DNA of 64,000 nucleotides from Enterobacter vonholyi (GTDB lineage: Bacteria > Pseudomonadota > Gammaproteobacteria > Enterobacterales > Enterobacteriaceae): the NCBI RefSeq assembly GCF_008364555.1, contig NZ_VTUC01000003.1:1-64000 (forward strand), written 5' to 3'. The position numbers were made by a program, and so were the translations under genes. The notes under the pieces were generated by a model that worked only from the letters and a program-made list of their open reading frames with translations, was not told the origin of the DNA and made no database searches. Numbering within the stretch: the stretch's first letter is position 1; the number at the start of each line of letters is the position of its first letter. Positions 1 to 9,739 of the stretch are shown in pieces.

Positions 1-65
1 TCGGGTGTGTAAGCGCAGCGATGCGTTGAGCTAACCGATACTAATGAACCGTGAGGCTTAACCTT
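1..65 (+). rRNA. 23S ribosomal RNA, 3' end only
   Basis: The first 65 bases match the conserved 3' terminus of enterobacterial 23S rRNA, including the CTAATGAACCGTGAGGC segment and the terminal TTAACCTT. The rest of the gene lies left of the window. A spacer of about 70 bases without a tRNA separates it from the 5S gene, the usual arrangement in the distal part of an rRNA operon. Confidence 0.95.
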
Positions 66-136
66 ACAACGCCGAAGATGTTTTGGCGAAGAGACAGAAC
101 AATCAAATTTCAGCCTGATACAGATTTAACAGAATT

Positions 137-256
137 TGCCTGGCGGCTTTAGCGCGGTGGTCCCACCTGACCCCATGCCGAACTCAGAAGTGAAACGCCG
201 TAGCGCCGATGGTAGTGTGGGGTCTCCCCATGTGAGAGTAGGGAACTGCCAGGCAT
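137..256 (+). rRNA. rrf: 5S ribosomal RNA
   Basis: A 120-base sequence starts TGCCTGGCGGC and ends CTGCCAGGCAT, so its two ends pair to form helix I. The internal segment CCCATGCCGAACTCAGAAG is the hallmark of gamma-proteobacterial 5S rRNA. It follows the 23S tail and is closed by a terminator. With kgtP downstream, the operon corresponds in position to E. coli rrnG. Confidence 0.97.
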
Positions 257-267
257 CAAAATAGAAG

Positions 268-297
268 AACCCCGTACCGAAAGGTGCGGGGTTTTTT
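268..297 (+). terminator. Rho-independent terminator of the rRNA operon
   Basis: AACCCCGTACC and GGTGCGGGGTT pair (one G-T wobble) around a GAAA loop and are followed by six T. This is a strong intrinsic terminator 12 bases after the 5S gene. Confidence 0.93.
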
Positions 298-353
298 GCT
301 TTTGTTTTCCCACTCTGGCCTTTCTCTTAATCCCTTATCCTGCTAATGGAATG

Positions 354-369
354 TGTGATCTCTGTCTCA
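354..369 (+). promoter_or_regulatory. Probable CRP site of the kgtP promoter
   Basis: TGTGA-TCTCTG-TCTCA matches the CRP consensus TGTGA-N6-TCACA except for one base. A TATAAC-like -10 lies at 389-394, which would put the start near 401-403 and the CRP centre near -41.5, the class II position. This is an inference from spacing. Confidence 0.4.
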
Positions 370-463
370 ATGTGATTTATAACAAAATTATAACATTTCA
401 TTTACGAGGTTATTGAGTCTCCTGGCTCAATACGCCGCAGTTTATGGCAGGAGCATAATCACA

Positions 464-1759
464 ATGACAGAAAGCATGACATCAAACGGGACGCTGGGTC
501 ACAGTGATACCCGAAGAAGGGTATGGGCAATCGTCAGCGCCTCTTCAGGGAATCTGGTTGAATGGTTCGACTTTTACGTCTACTCATTCTGTTCACTCTA
601 CTTCGCACATATCTTCTTCCCCTCCGGCAACACCACAACGCAGCTGCTTCAAACGGCAGGGGTATTTGCCGCGGGGTTCTTGATGCGACCCATCGGGGGC
701 TGGCTGTTTGGCCGCATTGCGGATCGTCGCGGGCGTAAGGCCTCTATGCTGATCTCTGTGTGCATGATGTGCTTTGGCTCGCTGGTGATCGCCTGCTTAC
801 CGGGATATGAATCGATTGGCACCTGGGCACCGGCGCTACTTTTGCTGGCCCGCTTATTCCAGGGATTATCGGTGGGCGGTGAATACGGTACCAGTGCGAC
901 CTACATGAGTGAGATTGCACTGGAAGGCCGTAAAGGTTTTTACGCCTCATTCCAGTACGTCACGCTGATTGGCGGTCAGCTGCTGGCCATCCTTGTGGTG
1001 GTGATCCTGCAGCAAATTCTGACGGACGAACAGCTTCATGCCTGGGGATGGCGGATCCCTTTCGCAATGGGCGCAGTACTGGCGGTCGTTGCACTTTGGC
1101 TACGCCGTCAGTTAGATGAAACCTCTCAGAAAGAGGTCCGGATGCTGAAGGAGGCGGGAACATTCAAAGGGTTGTGGCGTAACCGCAAAGCTTTCCTGAT
1201 GGTGCTGGGCTTCACCGCGGGCGGCTCTCTTAGTTTCTACACGTTCACCACCTATATGCAAAAGTACCTGGTGAACACAACCGGTATGCACGCCAACGTC
1301 GCCAGCGTGGTCATGACCGTGGCGCTGTTTGTCTTTATGCTCATACAGCCGATCGTCGGTGCGCTCTCGGATAAAATTGGTCGACGTACGTCGATGCTGA
1401 TTTTTGGCGGGCTGTCGGCGTTATGTACCGTTCCTATTCTGACTGCGCTTCAGCATGTCTCTTCACCGTATGCCGCCTTTGCGCTGGTGATGGTGGCGAT
1501 GGTGATTGTCAGTTTCTATACCTCAATCAGCGGGATACTGAAAGCCGAGATGTTCCCGGCGCAGGTTCGTGCGTTAGGAGTAGGGCTTTCTTATGCGGTA
1601 GCCAACGCGGTGTTTGGCGGATCGGCGGAGTACGTTGCGTTGTCGCTTAAGTCATGGGGAAGCGAAACGACATTCTTCTGGTACGTAACGGGTATGGGGG
1701 CTCTGGCTTTTATTGTTTCCCTGATGCTGCATCGCAAAGGGAAAGGTATCCGACTTTAA
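464..1759 (+). CDS. kgtP: Alpha-ketoglutarate:H+ symporter KgtP
   Basis: This is a major-facilitator-superfamily permease of 431 residues that imports 2-oxoglutarate with protons across the inner membrane. The chain is almost wholly hydrophobic with about twelve membrane segments. The loop after segment 2 has the family motif [10 protein letters not shown], and FDFYVYS near residue 38 is typical of metabolite:H+ symporters. It follows E. coli KgtP closely over the full length. The frame is open from a TTG at 413, but the ATG at 464 has an AGGAG box 10 bases upstream and gives the K-12 start, so it is preferred. The last four bases overlap the end of convergent yfiM. The gene sits just after an rRNA operon, as in E. 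coli. Confidence 0.97.
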   Translation: MTESMTSNGTLGHSDTRRRVWAIVSASSGNLVEWFDFYVYSFCSLYFAHIFFPSGNTTTQLLQTAGVFAAGFLMRPIGGWLFGRIADRRGRKASMLISVCMMCFGSLVIACLPGYESIGTWAPALLLLARLFQGLSVGGEYGTSATYMSEIALEGRKGFYASFQYVTLIGGQLLAILVVVILQQILTDEQLHAWGWRIPFAMGAVLAVVALWLRRQLDETSQKEVRMLKEAGTFKGLWRNRKAFLMVLGFTAGGSLSFYTFTTYMQKYLVNTTGMHANVASVVMTVALFVFMLIQPIVGALSDKIGRRTSMLIFGGLSALCTVPILTALQHVSSPYAAFALVMVAMVIVSFYTSISGILKAEMFPAQVRALGVGLSYAVANAVFGGSAEYVALSLKSWGSETTFFWYVTGMGALAFIVSLMLHRKGKGIRL

Positions 1760-2079
1760 TAGCGCGCCATCTGCCACACGGCGTAGCCGGTCGTTGCGCC
1801 GGCAACATCCCAGGCGAAATCTTTCCAGCTCCAGCCGCTCCCTGCGGGGCGGCTATCCCACAGTTCTTTTGATGCCCCAAGACCTACTGAGAACATCAGC
1901 CCGATCGCCGCGCTATGGTCCCGGCTGTATCCCTGATGCTGGGCATATTCATTACCGGCTGCGGACAACATCGCGGAAGCGAGGAAATGCTGTGCTTTAT
2001 CCTGTCCGGACCAGCTATCGTTGGCCATATGGCTACAGCCACTCAGGAAAAGGACACTCAGTAACAGAGGAATACGCAT
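1756..2079 (-). CDS. yfiM: YfiM family lipoprotein
   Basis: A predicted lipoprotein of 107 residues and unknown function. The N-terminus is a short lipoprotein signal with lipobox LSGC, so Cys15 would be lipidated after signal peptidase II cleavage. The mature part is rich in Gly, Trp and small residues and contains conserved KAQHFLAS and [10 protein letters not shown] stretches. The preceding TTG codon (2082) could also serve, but the ATG at 2079 has a GGAG box at suitable distance. It lies directly downstream of the pssA terminator on the same strand, and its stop overlaps the kgtP stop by four bases. Serine follows the lipid Cys, so outer-membrane retention is expected by the +2 rule. Confidence 0.85.
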   Translation of the reverse strand: MRIPLLLSVLFLSGCSHMANDSWSGQDKAQHFLASAMLSAAGNEYAQHQGYSRDHSAAIGLMFSVGLGASKELWDSRPAGSGWSWKDFAWDVAGATTGYAVWQMARY

Positions 2080-2092
2080 CAACGGGCTCCAT

Positions 2093-2117
2093 AAAAAAGC
2101 CCTGCGGGTGACAGGGC
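2093..2117 (-). terminator. Rho-independent terminator downstream of pssA
   Basis: On the minus strand GCCCTG and CAGGGC pair around a seven-base loop and run into six T. It lies 8 bases past the pssA stop and ends 14 bases before the yfiM start, so yfiM translation would need read-through or a promoter inside this spacer. Confidence 0.85.
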
Positions 2118-2124
2118 CTGGATA

Positions 2125-3480
2125 TTACAGAATACGGCTGATAAGTCGGTCGATACGGATACGACGTAAGCGGCGAATAAGCTTGCGAACTTTTACCGGA
2201 TAATCGGCAATGCTCTGCAGTTCGCGGTAGTGATTCACCACGGTCGTATGGGTGCGAATCAGCTCCAGCTCGCGTTCACGTTGGGCGGCTAATTCATGCT
2301 GCGGGTCATGGATCAGGATAGCGTTTTCCAGATCCAGTCGCCATGCGCGCGGGTTCAGGTTGTTACCGGTCAGCAACATCCACTCATCGTCGACCCACAT
2401 GCCTTTCAGATGGTAACTATTGTCTTCATCTTTCCAGAGACGCACAACCAGTTGGTCAGTGTTGACGTAATACTGTAAGCGGCTCAGGAAACGACGCAGG
2501 TTAATCTCATAGAGATAAGGCAGCGCACCGATGATTTTGAACGGCTGATCTTCAGGAATGAAGAAGTCGTTTGCCGTTTTATCACCAACGATAATTTCCA
2601 CTTTTTTACCGTCGCGCAGCAGCTGAATGATATTACGCACCAGCACGGCAGGAAGGTTAAAGTACGGCGTACAGATGGTGAGTTTCTGCTCCGCACACGG
2701 CATCAGATGGAAGATCGTTTTGTTCAGCTGGCTTGATTTGCCGAGTCCTACCAGCGGGGTAACGGATAACTCTTCGTTGTTCGCATCGCCCTGGAAATGA
2801 TAGACCGCATCACGCAGCTCCTGGCGGAAGGCGCGAACATCGTTTTTAATTTCCGGGCTTTTAGGGCGCTCGGGATCGTCAAGACGGTTAACACCACGGC
2901 CATGGACCAGATTTTTATCAACCCAGTTAAACATGATATCGGCCATCTGCGGATTACGGATCAGATGATAGCGGTCGTAGCGATATTTATCGAGTTGATG
3001 AAGGTAGACATCATTGAGGCTGGCGCCGCTGTACAGCACGCTGTCATCAATGATGAATCCCTTGAAATGAAGGACGCCGAGCGCTTCACGGGTATTAACC
3101 GGGACGCCATAAACAGGCACATCGACGCCAGGATTTTCCTGCGCCGTACGGCAATACCAGTCAGCATTGGTGTTTGACGCGGCAGCGCCAATACGGCCAC
3201 GCTGAGCTCGATGCCAGTCTACCAGCACGCGAACATCAAGTTCCGGGCGCTGACGTTTGGCGTCATAGAGCGCGTTCAGGATCGCGCGCCCGCCTTCATC
3301 CTGTTCAAGATACAGTGCCACAATGCAAATGCGTCGTGTGGCGCTGGCAATCTTTTCCAGAAGCGTCTCCCGAAAATGAGCGGGAGCGTAAAAGAACTCT
3401 ACATCATCAACTGACTGAGAAATCTTCGGTAGTTGAGCAAGGTGTTGTTGATGTTTATTACGCTTAAATTTTGACAACAT
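2125..3480 (-). CDS. pssA: CDP-diacylglycerol--serine O-phosphatidyltransferase
   Basis: PssA makes phosphatidylserine from CDP-diacylglycerol and L-serine, the first committed step to phosphatidylethanolamine. It is a phospholipase D superfamily member of 451 residues. Two HxK motifs are visible: VLHFKGFIIDDS near residue 138 and YHLKGMWVDDEW near residue 357. They act through a phospho-histidine intermediate. The chain has no signal peptide or membrane segment and ends in a very basic tail (KLIRRLRRIRIDR), consistent with a ribosome- and membrane-associated soluble enzyme. An upstream GTG (3483) is also in frame; the ATG at 3480 matches K-12. A terminator follows. Confidence 0.97.
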   Translation of the reverse strand: MLSKFKRNKHQQHLAQLPKISQSVDDVEFFYAPAHFRETLLEKIASATRRICIVALYLEQDEGGRAILNALYDAKRQRPELDVRVLVDWHRAQRGRIGAAASNTNADWYCRTAQENPGVDVPVYGVPVNTREALGVLHFKGFIIDDSVLYSGASLNDVYLHQLDKYRYDRYHLIRNPQMADIMFNWVDKNLVHGRGVNRLDDPERPKSPEIKNDVRAFRQELRDAVYHFQGDANNEELSVTPLVGLGKSSQLNKTIFHLMPCAEQKLTICTPYFNLPAVLVRNIIQLLRDGKKVEIIVGDKTANDFFIPEDQPFKIIGALPYLYEINLRRFLSRLQYYVNTDQLVVRLWKDEDNSYHLKGMWVDDEWMLLTGNNLNPRAWRLDLENAILIHDPQHELAAQRERELELIRTHTTVVNHYRELQSIADYPVKVRKLIRRLRRIRIDRLISRIL

Positions 3481-3590
3481 CACAGTGCGTATCTTCTCTG
3501 TTCATTGAAGGGTTGTCTGTACTATGCAAACAACATAAGCGGACAATGATACCACCAGTCCCGTCCAAAGTGGGTAACATTTCCAGTAGC

Positions 3591-6254
3591 TTACTCGCGT
3601 TTGCTTGCTGATGTCAGACTAAGGGACAAGGCAACAATACCTTCGTCAAGCTGAATATCAACGTCAAACCCAAGTTTTCGCGCCAGGGTCACCATACCGC
3701 GATTGTTAGGCATAGTAATGCCATTAAGGCGTAACAATCCGTGATCTCGCGTATAACTGATGAGTTTTTCCAGCAACCGTCTTCCCAGACCCAGGCCTTT
3801 AAGATCGGAGCGCACCAGCACCGCAAACTCCGCATCGACGTTATCCGGGTCAGAAATCGCACGCGTAACGCCGAGGATCTCATCACCCTTATCGGAGCGA
3901 CGAACGGCAACAAACGCCATTTCTCGATCGTAGTCGATCTGGGTCATATTGGCTAAATCATCGTGGGTAAATTCGTTGATTTCGCTAAAATAGCGATAAT
4001 AAAGATCCTCTTTCGTGACCTGAGAGATAAAGGCTCGCAGCTGGGGCTCATCTTCCGGCAGAATAGGGCGGAACAAGGCGCGTTCACCATTTTTCATCTC
4101 AACCCACTCCTCCAGCTGCAGGGGATACGGGCGGATTGCCAGGCGACTCTCTCTGTCTCCTTCGAATGGTGCGATATCCAGAGTCACGTCCAGCGCCGTA
4201 AACTCATTGCCGGAGGCGAGCAGCGGATGAATGTCCAGCCGCTGGATCTCGGCACAATCCACAATCAGGTTAGAGACCTGCACCAGGAACTGGCTTAGCC
4301 CGGCAATATCGAGCGGACGCAGCGCACTCCGGCCGCGGATCTTTTTACTTTTAATCGCCTGAATGATCAGATAACGCGCCAGATTCATGTTAAGAGGCGG
4401 CAACGCCACCACGGCCTGCTCTTCCGGGCGCCACTCAACGCCGCCTTCTCCCAGCATGATGAGCGGACCGAAGACGGGATCGTGTTCAACCACCACCCGT
4501 AATTCCTGAGCACCAGCGCGGTTGGCCATGCTTTGCACCAGCAATCCGTGGATTCTTGCCTGCGGCCAGGCCATTTTGACCCGATCGAAAATGGCATCAG
4601 CTGCCTGCTGCACCTCCGTTGCCGTGCGCAGGTACAACATGACCCCCTGCACATCCGACTTATGCGGGATATCCGGGGAACGTAGCTTCAGGGCAACCGG
4701 ATAGCCAATCTGCTCGGCAATATGCACGGCCTCAGCGCTGTCGCTGGCGATCCAGGTCGGCAGGGTTTGCATCCCGTAGCTGCCCAGAATCGGCTGGACC
4801 TCATGTGTATCCAGCGACGTTGCGCCTTCTTCAATGGCCTGCTGCAACAGCCGGTGAACGTCAACGGTGTTGGCCGTCAAATTCCCGGGCAAGGCCGGCG
4901 TCTCGCGGAGCTGTTTCTGGTTACGGCGATATTCCACCATATGCATAAACGCGGTGATGGTGCCTTCCGGCGTGCGGTAGGTTGGCAGCCCGGCCTCGCT
5001 GAACAGGCGCCGCGCCTCCTGAGAAGAAAACTCACCGCACCAATTGGTGAGCAGGGTGACATATTTGCCTCGCGGATGGCTGCGCACGGCGTCAATGAGC
5101 GCGCGCGCGCTTTCACTGCCCGGCGCGACCGCGCTGGGTGAATGGATAATCATCAGCGCATCGAAATCCTGGCTATCCAGCAAAATGGAGATCGCCCTGA
5201 TATAGCGGTCGCTGCTGGCGTCATCGCGCAAATCAAGCGGGTTGCCGGGCGTCACGCTGGTCGGAAGCGCTTCTTTCAGGCGCTGCAGCGTCTCTTCACT
5301 TAGCGTTGCCAGCTTGCCGAAGCGCCGCCATAGCTCATCCAGAGCGAGCGCGGCAGGGGCGGCACCGTTACTAACGATCATTAGCTTCTCGCCGCGCAAC
5401 GGGCGCATATGGCTTAACGTCTCAACGGCGGAAAAAAGTTCGTGTGTATCCTGCACCCGCAGCAACCCCGCGCGCTGGATGGCGGCGTCCCAGGCGGGAT
5501 CCATGCCGGAATGCGAATGCAGCAGGCGCTGTGCCGCAGGGCTTCGCCCGCTTTTGATCACCAGGATCGGCTTATTGCGCGAAGCGCTTCGAGAAGCCGA
5601 GACAAAACGACGCGCGTCGCTGAGGTGCTCAAGATAAAGCAGGATTGCACTGGTTTTGCCGTCACGTGCCAGAAAATCAAGTAGCTCATCAACGTCGATA
5701 TCCAGGCTGTCGCCCAGGGCAATGAAGTAGGAGAATCCCATTTCACGCTGCTGCGCCCAGTCGAGGATAGTGTTCGATACCGCAGCCGACTGCGAGATAA
5801 ACGCGAGTTTACCTTTGCGGATCGGAACCGGAGAGAAACTGGCATTTAAGCCCTGCCAGGGAGCGAGCAGACCCAGGCTGTTTGGTCCAAGAATACGCAT
5901 TTGATAGCGGCTGGCGCAGGCCAGAAGCTCGGCTTTTTGTTCAGGCGGAGACGAGAGAATAATGCAGGTTTTACATCCCTTCTTGCCGAGTGATTCCAGC
6001 AGTTCCGGGTTACGCTTCGCGTTTGTACAAAGTACGGCAAGATCCGGTACGAAAGGCAGGCTCTGTACATCAGGCCATGCAAGGACTCCCTGAACGGCCT
6101 TATACGCCGGTGTGACGGGCATGACTGGGCCATTAAATCCCCCGGCCAGCAGGTTGCGCATCATCAGATAGCCAGCACGATCCGGTTTCATTGATGCGCC
6201 GATGACGGCAATGGATTTAGGACGAAGTAGCGCTTCTAACCCTCGCTGGCTCAT
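3591..6254 (-). CDS. patZ: Protein lysine acetyltransferase PatZ (Pka/YfiQ)
   Basis: An enzyme of 887 residues that acetylates lysines with acetyl-CoA; in the family, acetyl-CoA synthetase is the classical target. The N-terminal two thirds resemble an ADP-forming acyl-CoA synthetase: a CoA-binding fold starting LLRPKSIAVIGAS, a succinyl-CoA-ligase-like centre, and an ATP-grasp part near residues 490-700. The last 160 residues form a GNAT domain with acetyl-CoA pocket motif GLGLGRRLLEKL. The frame extends to 6275, but the ATG at 6254 has AGGAGG just upstream and matches K-12. It follows tapT on the same strand with a 35-base gap and is probably co-transcribed with it. CRP control is known in E. 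coli; I did not find a convincing site here. Confidence 0.95.
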   Translation of the reverse strand: MSQRGLEALLRPKSIAVIGASMKPDRAGYLMMRNLLAGGFNGPVMPVTPAYKAVQGVLAWPDVQSLPFVPDLAVLCTNAKRNPELLESLGKKGCKTCIILSSPPEQKAELLACASRYQMRILGPNSLGLLAPWQGLNASFSPVPIRKGKLAFISQSAAVSNTILDWAQQREMGFSYFIALGDSLDIDVDELLDFLARDGKTSAILLYLEHLSDARRFVSASRSASRNKPILVIKSGRSPAAQRLLHSHSGMDPAWDAAIQRAGLLRVQDTHELFSAVETLSHMRPLRGEKLMIVSNGAAPAALALDELWRRFGKLATLSEETLQRLKEALPTSVTPGNPLDLRDDASSDRYIRAISILLDSQDFDALMIIHSPSAVAPGSESARALIDAVRSHPRGKYVTLLTNWCGEFSSQEARRLFSEAGLPTYRTPEGTITAFMHMVEYRRNQKQLRETPALPGNLTANTVDVHRLLQQAIEEGATSLDTHEVQPILGSYGMQTLPTWIASDSAEAVHIAEQIGYPVALKLRSPDIPHKSDVQGVMLYLRTATEVQQAADAIFDRVKMAWPQARIHGLLVQSMANRAGAQELRVVVEHDPVFGPLIMLGEGGVEWRPEEQAVVALPPLNMNLARYLIIQAIKSKKIRGRSALRPLDIAGLSQFLVQVSNLIVDCAEIQRLDIHPLLASGNEFTALDVTLDIAPFEGDRESRLAIRPYPLQLEEWVEMKNGERALFRPILPEDEPQLRAFISQVTKEDLYYRYFSEINEFTHDDLANMTQIDYDREMAFVAVRRSDKGDEILGVTRAISDPDNVDAEFAVLVRSDLKGLGLGRRLLEKLISYTRDHGLLRLNGITMPNNRGMVTLARKLGFDVDIQLDEGIVALSLSLTSASKRE

Positions 6255-6289
6255 GCAGGCCTCCTGTGAATGCAAGCGACCTGATGATT

Positions 6290-6988
6290 TTAAACGCTTT
6301 CCGCCTCGGCTGCTGTGACGCTGCCCTTATGAACGGTTTTTCCCGCCAGATAGCGTTCCCGGAAACAGGAGAAATGGTTGCCCAGGGCGCCAGCCGCAGC
6401 GGTATCACCCGCCAGATCCAGAAGCGCAATGGCCACTTCGGCGGTGCAGTATTGTCCGTCAGCATGCGCTTCACGCAGGCGGTAGGCGGAGACGCGGGAA
6501 AGATCGACAGAAATCACCGGAAGTGCGTCGAGATACGGGCTTTTGCGAAACATTTTTCGCGCTTCGGTCCAGGTGCCGTCCAGCATAATAAATAGCGGCG
6601 GTTTACCGGATGGCGGCGTCGAAAGCACCTGGCGATCCACGCCTGCATAAGAGGCGGGGAAAACGACCATCGGCTGATAGTCCGGGCTAGCCACTAAGTC
6701 GAGCAGGGCCTCAGGTGGCTCCGTTCGGGACCACTGAAAAGCCGCAGTATCCGGGAGAATATCGGCGATAAGGCGTCCCGTATTGCTGGGTTTCATCGGC
6801 TCGGTATCGAACATGACCAGACAAAAACGGCTCTGTGCCGTACTCGGAGTCAGCGTCTCGCACAGGCAAACCTTCAGCGGCAGCAGGCAGCGCTGGCAGC
6901 GGCGAATACGGTTGCCTCGGGCGAGGAACGGTCGAGTGGCGCGCGCAAGGCGTTCGGCGCGTAGTTGAAGAACAGCGTTATCAGTCAT
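6290..6988 (-). CDS. tapT: tRNA-uridine aminocarboxypropyltransferase TapT (YfiP)
   Basis: A DTW-domain protein of 232 residues that transfers the 3-amino-3-carboxypropyl group of S-adenosylmethionine to U47 in the tRNA variable loop (acp3U47). The signature LDGTW is present near residue 135, and an N-terminal Cys cluster (CQRCLLPLKVCLC, residues 33-45) probably binds zinc. Length and sequence agree with E. coli YfiP. It lies between trxC upstream and patZ downstream, all on the minus strand. Confidence 0.94.
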   Translation of the reverse strand: MTDNAVLQLRAERLARATRPFLARGNRIRRCQRCLLPLKVCLCETLTPSTAQSRFCLVMFDTEPMKPSNTGRLIADILPDTAAFQWSRTEPPEALLDLVASPDYQPMVVFPASYAGVDRQVLSTPPSGKPPLFIMLDGTWTEARKMFRKSPYLDALPVISVDLSRVSAYRLREAHADGQYCTAEVAIALLDLAGDTAAAGALGNHFSCFRERYLAGKTVHKGSVTAAEAESV

Positions 6989-7030
6989 GGGCGAAATGCA
7001 GGAAAAACCCTATTTTCGCAGAGGCGGCAG

Positions 7031-7051
7031 CGGGGCACAAGATGTGCCCCG
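7031..7051 (-). terminator. Hairpin after trxC, weak terminator
   Basis: CGGGGCACA and TGTGCCCCG form a perfect nine-base stem around AGA directly after the trxC stop. No T-run follows on the minus strand, so it may protect the trxC 3' end rather than terminate fully. Confidence 0.55.
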
Positions 7052-7057
7052 TGAATG

Positions 7058-7477
7058 TTACAGCGACTCGTTTAACCAGCTTTCAAAAGGTGCTTTTGGA
7101 ACTGCACCGTTGAGCATATCGATCACCTCACCATTTTTAAAAATCATAATGGTCGGGATGCTGCGGATGCGAAAACGGGCGCTCAGTTCGGGCTCAGCTT
7201 CAGTGTTGACCTTAACGAACCGCATTTTTCCGTTTCGCTCTTCGGCCACATCTTCGAAGATTGGCGCGAAGCTACGGCAAGGGCCGCACCATGGCGCCCA
7301 GAAATCGACCACGACAGGAAGATCGTCCTTGAGGAGTTTGTCCAGCGTAGCACCCGTTGCGTTAATGACGTCGCCATCAAACAATTCATGGCCGCAACGT
7401 CCGCATTTCGCACCATCTTCCATCCGATCGTCCGGAATGCGGTTAAGAGCCTGACAGTTGGCACATACGGTATTCAT
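7058..7477 (-). CDS. trxC: Thioredoxin 2
   Basis: A cytoplasmic thioredoxin of 139 residues with an extra N-terminal zinc domain. CANC and CGRCGHE (residues 5-32) are the two zinc-binding CxxC pairs, and the active site WCGPC lies near residue 65 in a standard thioredoxin fold with the cis-proline segment RSIPTIM. It reduces disulfides in ribonucleotide reductase and other proteins. In E. coli it is induced by OxyR; the divergent region before yfiF holds an AT-rich inverted repeat (7519-7548, GATAAT...ATTATC) that could be a regulatory site, but I cannot assign it to OxyR with confidence. Confidence 0.97.
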   Translation of the reverse strand: MNTVCANCQALNRIPDDRMEDGAKCGRCGHELFDGDVINATGATLDKLLKDDLPVVVDFWAPWCGPCRSFAPIFEDVAEERNGKMRFVKVNTEAEPELSARFRIRSIPTIMIFKNGEVIDMLNGAVPKAPFESWLNESL

Positions 7478-7681
7478 AACTAACCTCTGATAGAGCCGTG
7501 GGACAGCGGCGGAACGCCGATAATGTTTCTAATATGTTACATATTATCAATGAGCCTGTTTGAAACAACAATGCGTTTTATTCAATGAGAACAATAGTCA
7601 CAGGCTTTTGTACGAAATTATGGCTATGCGCTGGCACATCGGGTAATCTGCGCGCTTCGCGCAGCGCTGGTGGAGAAAAGC

Positions 7682-8815
7682 ATGAACGACGAAATGAAAA
7701 ACAAAAGCGGCAAGGTCAAAGTGATGTATGTCCGCAGTGATGATGACTCTGATAAACGCACCCAAAATCCGCGTACCGGAAAAGGTGGCGGGCGTCCGGC
7801 GTCTTCTTCTCGTGCTGACGGTGGCCGTCGCCCCGCCCGCGATGACAGAAATAACCGCGGTGATGACCGCAAACGTGACGATCGCAAACGCGATGACCGT
7901 CCGCGTTCCGACCGCCCGCGTAGTGACCGTCCACGCGATGACCGGCCGCGGGAAGACTTCTCACGTGATAATGCCTCCCCGTGGCGTACCGTTTCTCGCG
8001 CCCCTGGCGATGAGACGCCGGAAAAAGCCGATCACGGCGGTATCAGCGGTAAAAGCTTTATCGACCCGGAAGTGCTGCGCCGCCAGCGTGCGGAAGAGAC
8101 CCGCGTGTATGGTGAGAACGCCTGCCAGGCGCTATTCCAGAGCCGTCCTGAGTGTATCGTCCGCGCCTGGTTTATCCAGAGCGTAACCCCGCGCTTCAAA
8201 GAAGCCCTGCGCTGGATGGCCGCGAATCGTAAAGCCTACCACGTGGTTGATGACGCTGAGCTGACCAAAGCCTCCGGTACTGAACACCACGGCGGCGTCT
8301 GCTTCCTGATCAAAAAACGTAACGGCACCACCGTTCAGCAGTGGGTCAGTCAGGCGGATGCCGATGACTGCGTGCTGGCGCTGGAAGATGTGGGCAACCC
8401 GCATAACCTGGGCGCAATGATGCGTAGCTGCGCGCACTTTGGCGTGAAAGGCGTGCTGTTGCAGGATGCTGCACTGCTGGAATCCGGTGCCGCGATCCGT
8501 ACTGCGGAAGGCGGAGCCGAGCACGTGCAGCCGATCACCGGCGACAGCGTGCTAGATGCTCTTGAGCAGTTCCGTAAAGCGGGCTATTCCATCGTAACTA
8601 CTTCAAGCCATGCCGGTACGCCGCTGTTTAAAGCGACGCTGCCGCGTAAAATGGTGCTGGTATTAGGTCAGGAACGTGATGGTCTGTCTGACGCGGCGCT
8701 CTCCAGTGCGGATCTGAGCGTCTCTATTGATGGGACAGGCAATGTGGAAAGTCTGAACGTATCCGTTGCGACCGGCGTACTGCTGGCCGAGTGGTGGCGT
8801 CAGAATAAGGCATAA
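7682..8815 (+). CDS. yfiF: SpoU-family tRNA/rRNA methyltransferase YfiF
   Basis: A predicted SPOUT-class RNA 2'-O-methyltransferase of 377 residues. Residues 100 to the end follow E. coli YfiF: a substrate-binding domain near 125-200, then the SpoU knot with [29 protein letters not shown] and [15 protein letters not shown], the S-adenosylmethionine motifs. Residues 1-100 are polar and disordered-looking, and contain six five-residue repeats of the type DDRPR at 61-90; this makes the protein about 32 residues longer than the K-12 form as I remember it. The ATG at 7682 has GGAG upstream and is preferred over an in-frame start at 7670. The RNA target is not established. Divergent from trxC. Confidence 0.9.
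   Translation: MNDEMKNKSGKVKVMYVRSDDDSDKRTQNPRTGKGGGRPASSSRADGGRRPARDDRNNRGDDRKRDDRKRDDRPRSDRPRSDRPRDDRPREDFSRDNASPWRTVSRAPGDETPEKADHGGISGKSFIDPEVLRRQRAEETRVYGENACQALFQSRPECIVRAWFIQSVTPRFKEALRWMAANRKAYHVVDDAELTKASGTEHHGGVCFLIKKRNGTTVQQWVSQADADDCVLALEDVGNPHNLGAMMRSCAHFGVKGVLLQDAALLESGAAIRTAEGGAEHVQPITGDSVLDALEQFRKAGYSIVTTSSHAGTPLFKATLPRKMVLVLGQERDGLSDAALSSADLSVSIDGTGNVESLNVSVATGVLLAEWWRQNKA
7862..7951 (+). repeat. Minisatellite of six 15 bp units inside yfiF
   Basis: Six consecutive 15 bp units encode [25 protein letters not shown] and DDRPR. Units differ by a few silent or single-residue changes (GATGACCGCAAACGT, GACGATCGCAAACGC and so on), so the array is imperfect. It adds alternating Asp/Arg charge to the N-terminal tail of the methyltransferase and keeps the reading frame whatever the copy number. 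Confidence 0.93.
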
Positions 8816-8823
8816 GCCTCTTC

Positions 8824-8848
8824 ATGTGCCGGGTCATACCCGGCACAT
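8824..8848. terminator. Bidirectional hairpin between yfiF and ung
   Basis: ATGTGCCGGG and CCCGGCACAT form a perfect ten-base stem around TCATA between the two convergent stop codons. T-runs on either side are short, so termination strength is uncertain. Confidence 0.65.
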
Positions 8849-8855
8849 TCAATTA

Positions 8856-9545
8856 TTACTCGCTCTCAGCCGGTAGCACGGGCATCCAGTCAATTGGCGT
8901 TTCGCCACGTTTTTCCAGCCATTCGTTCGCCAGAACAAAATGATTACAGCCAAAGAAACCGCGATGCGCAGACAGCGGTGACGGGTGCGGTGCTTTCAAC
9001 ACGTGATGACGCTGACGATCGATAATCGCCCCTTTCTTCTGCGCGTGAGAACCCCACAGTAAAAACACGACCCCTTCACGATGCTCGTTGATAAGGCTGA
9101 TGACTTTATCGGTAAAGGTCTCCCACCCAAGGCTGGCGTGCGAGTGCGCCTGGCCCGCCCGTACGGTAAGCACCGTATTCAGTAACAGTACGCCCTGGCG
9201 CGCCCAGCTTTCCAGATAGCCGTGGTTTGGCCGGGTAAAACCGGGCACAGTTCCCTCAAGCTCTTTATACATGTTGAGCAGAGAAGGGGGGATCGCCACG
9301 CCGGGACGTACGGAAAACGCCAGCCCATGCGCCTGGCCCGGGCCGTGATAGGGATCCTGGCCCAGAATGACCACTTTCACATCGCTCAGTTCGGTGTAGC
9401 GAAAGGCGTTGAAAACATCTTTCTGCGGCGGGTAAATCGTCTGTCCGGACTGACGCTCAGCGGCAACGGTGCTGAGCGTATTGATAAAATATGGCTGCTG
9501 CTTTTCTTCTGCCAGCACGTCATGCCAGGTTAAAGGTGTCGTCAT
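8856..9545 (-). CDS. ung: Uracil-DNA glycosylase
   Basis: A family 1 uracil-DNA glycosylase of 229 residues that removes uracil from DNA and starts base-excision repair. The water-activating motif [17 protein letters not shown] is near residues 62-78 (Asp64 catalytic), and the minor-groove intercalation loop [13 protein letters not shown] holds His187. [10 protein letters not shown] is also conserved. Length equals the E. coli enzyme. The gene is convergent with yfiF and divergent from grcA. A CTCTCC stretch immediately upstream on the plus strand reads as GGAGAG on its own strand and serves as ribosome-binding site. Confidence 0.98.
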   Translation of the reverse strand: MTTPLTWHDVLAEEKQQPYFINTLSTVAAERQSGQTIYPPQKDVFNAFRYTELSDVKVVILGQDPYHGPGQAHGLAFSVRPGVAIPPSLLNMYKELEGTVPGFTRPNHGYLESWARQGVLLLNTVLTVRAGQAHSHASLGWETFTDKVISLINEHREGVVFLLWGSHAQKKGAIIDRQRHHVLKAPHPSPLSAHRGFFGCNHFVLANEWLEKRGETPIDWMPVLPAESE

Positions 9546-9686
9546 CTCGCTCTCCTGCGAATCTCAATCTCTTACTAGCTTACCTTCTAAAGCCCGGTGA
9601 GCAAAATTACACGCTGAAATGCGCGCTAAGTGGCTAAATTTATGTTGAAAATGTGCAGGTAAAATTGAATTGGTAAGGTCGTGAAA

Positions 9687-9700
9687 TTGATCTAAAGCAA
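9687..9700 (+). promoter_or_regulatory. Upstream FNR site of grcA
   Basis: TTGAT-CTAA-AGCAA fits the FNR consensus TTGAT-N4-ATCAA with one mismatch. Its centre lies exactly 53 bases before that of the second site, which equals the -93.5/-40.5 spacing known for E. coli yfiD. Confidence 0.8.
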
Positions 9701-9739
9701 TAAATTCAAACCACACTCTTTATGTGGTTGGTGTTTTTG

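Noticed and set aside
66..136. tRNA gene in the 23S-5S spacer
   Set aside because: Only 71 bases, no cloverleaf arms and no TTCGAATC-type T-arm sequence.
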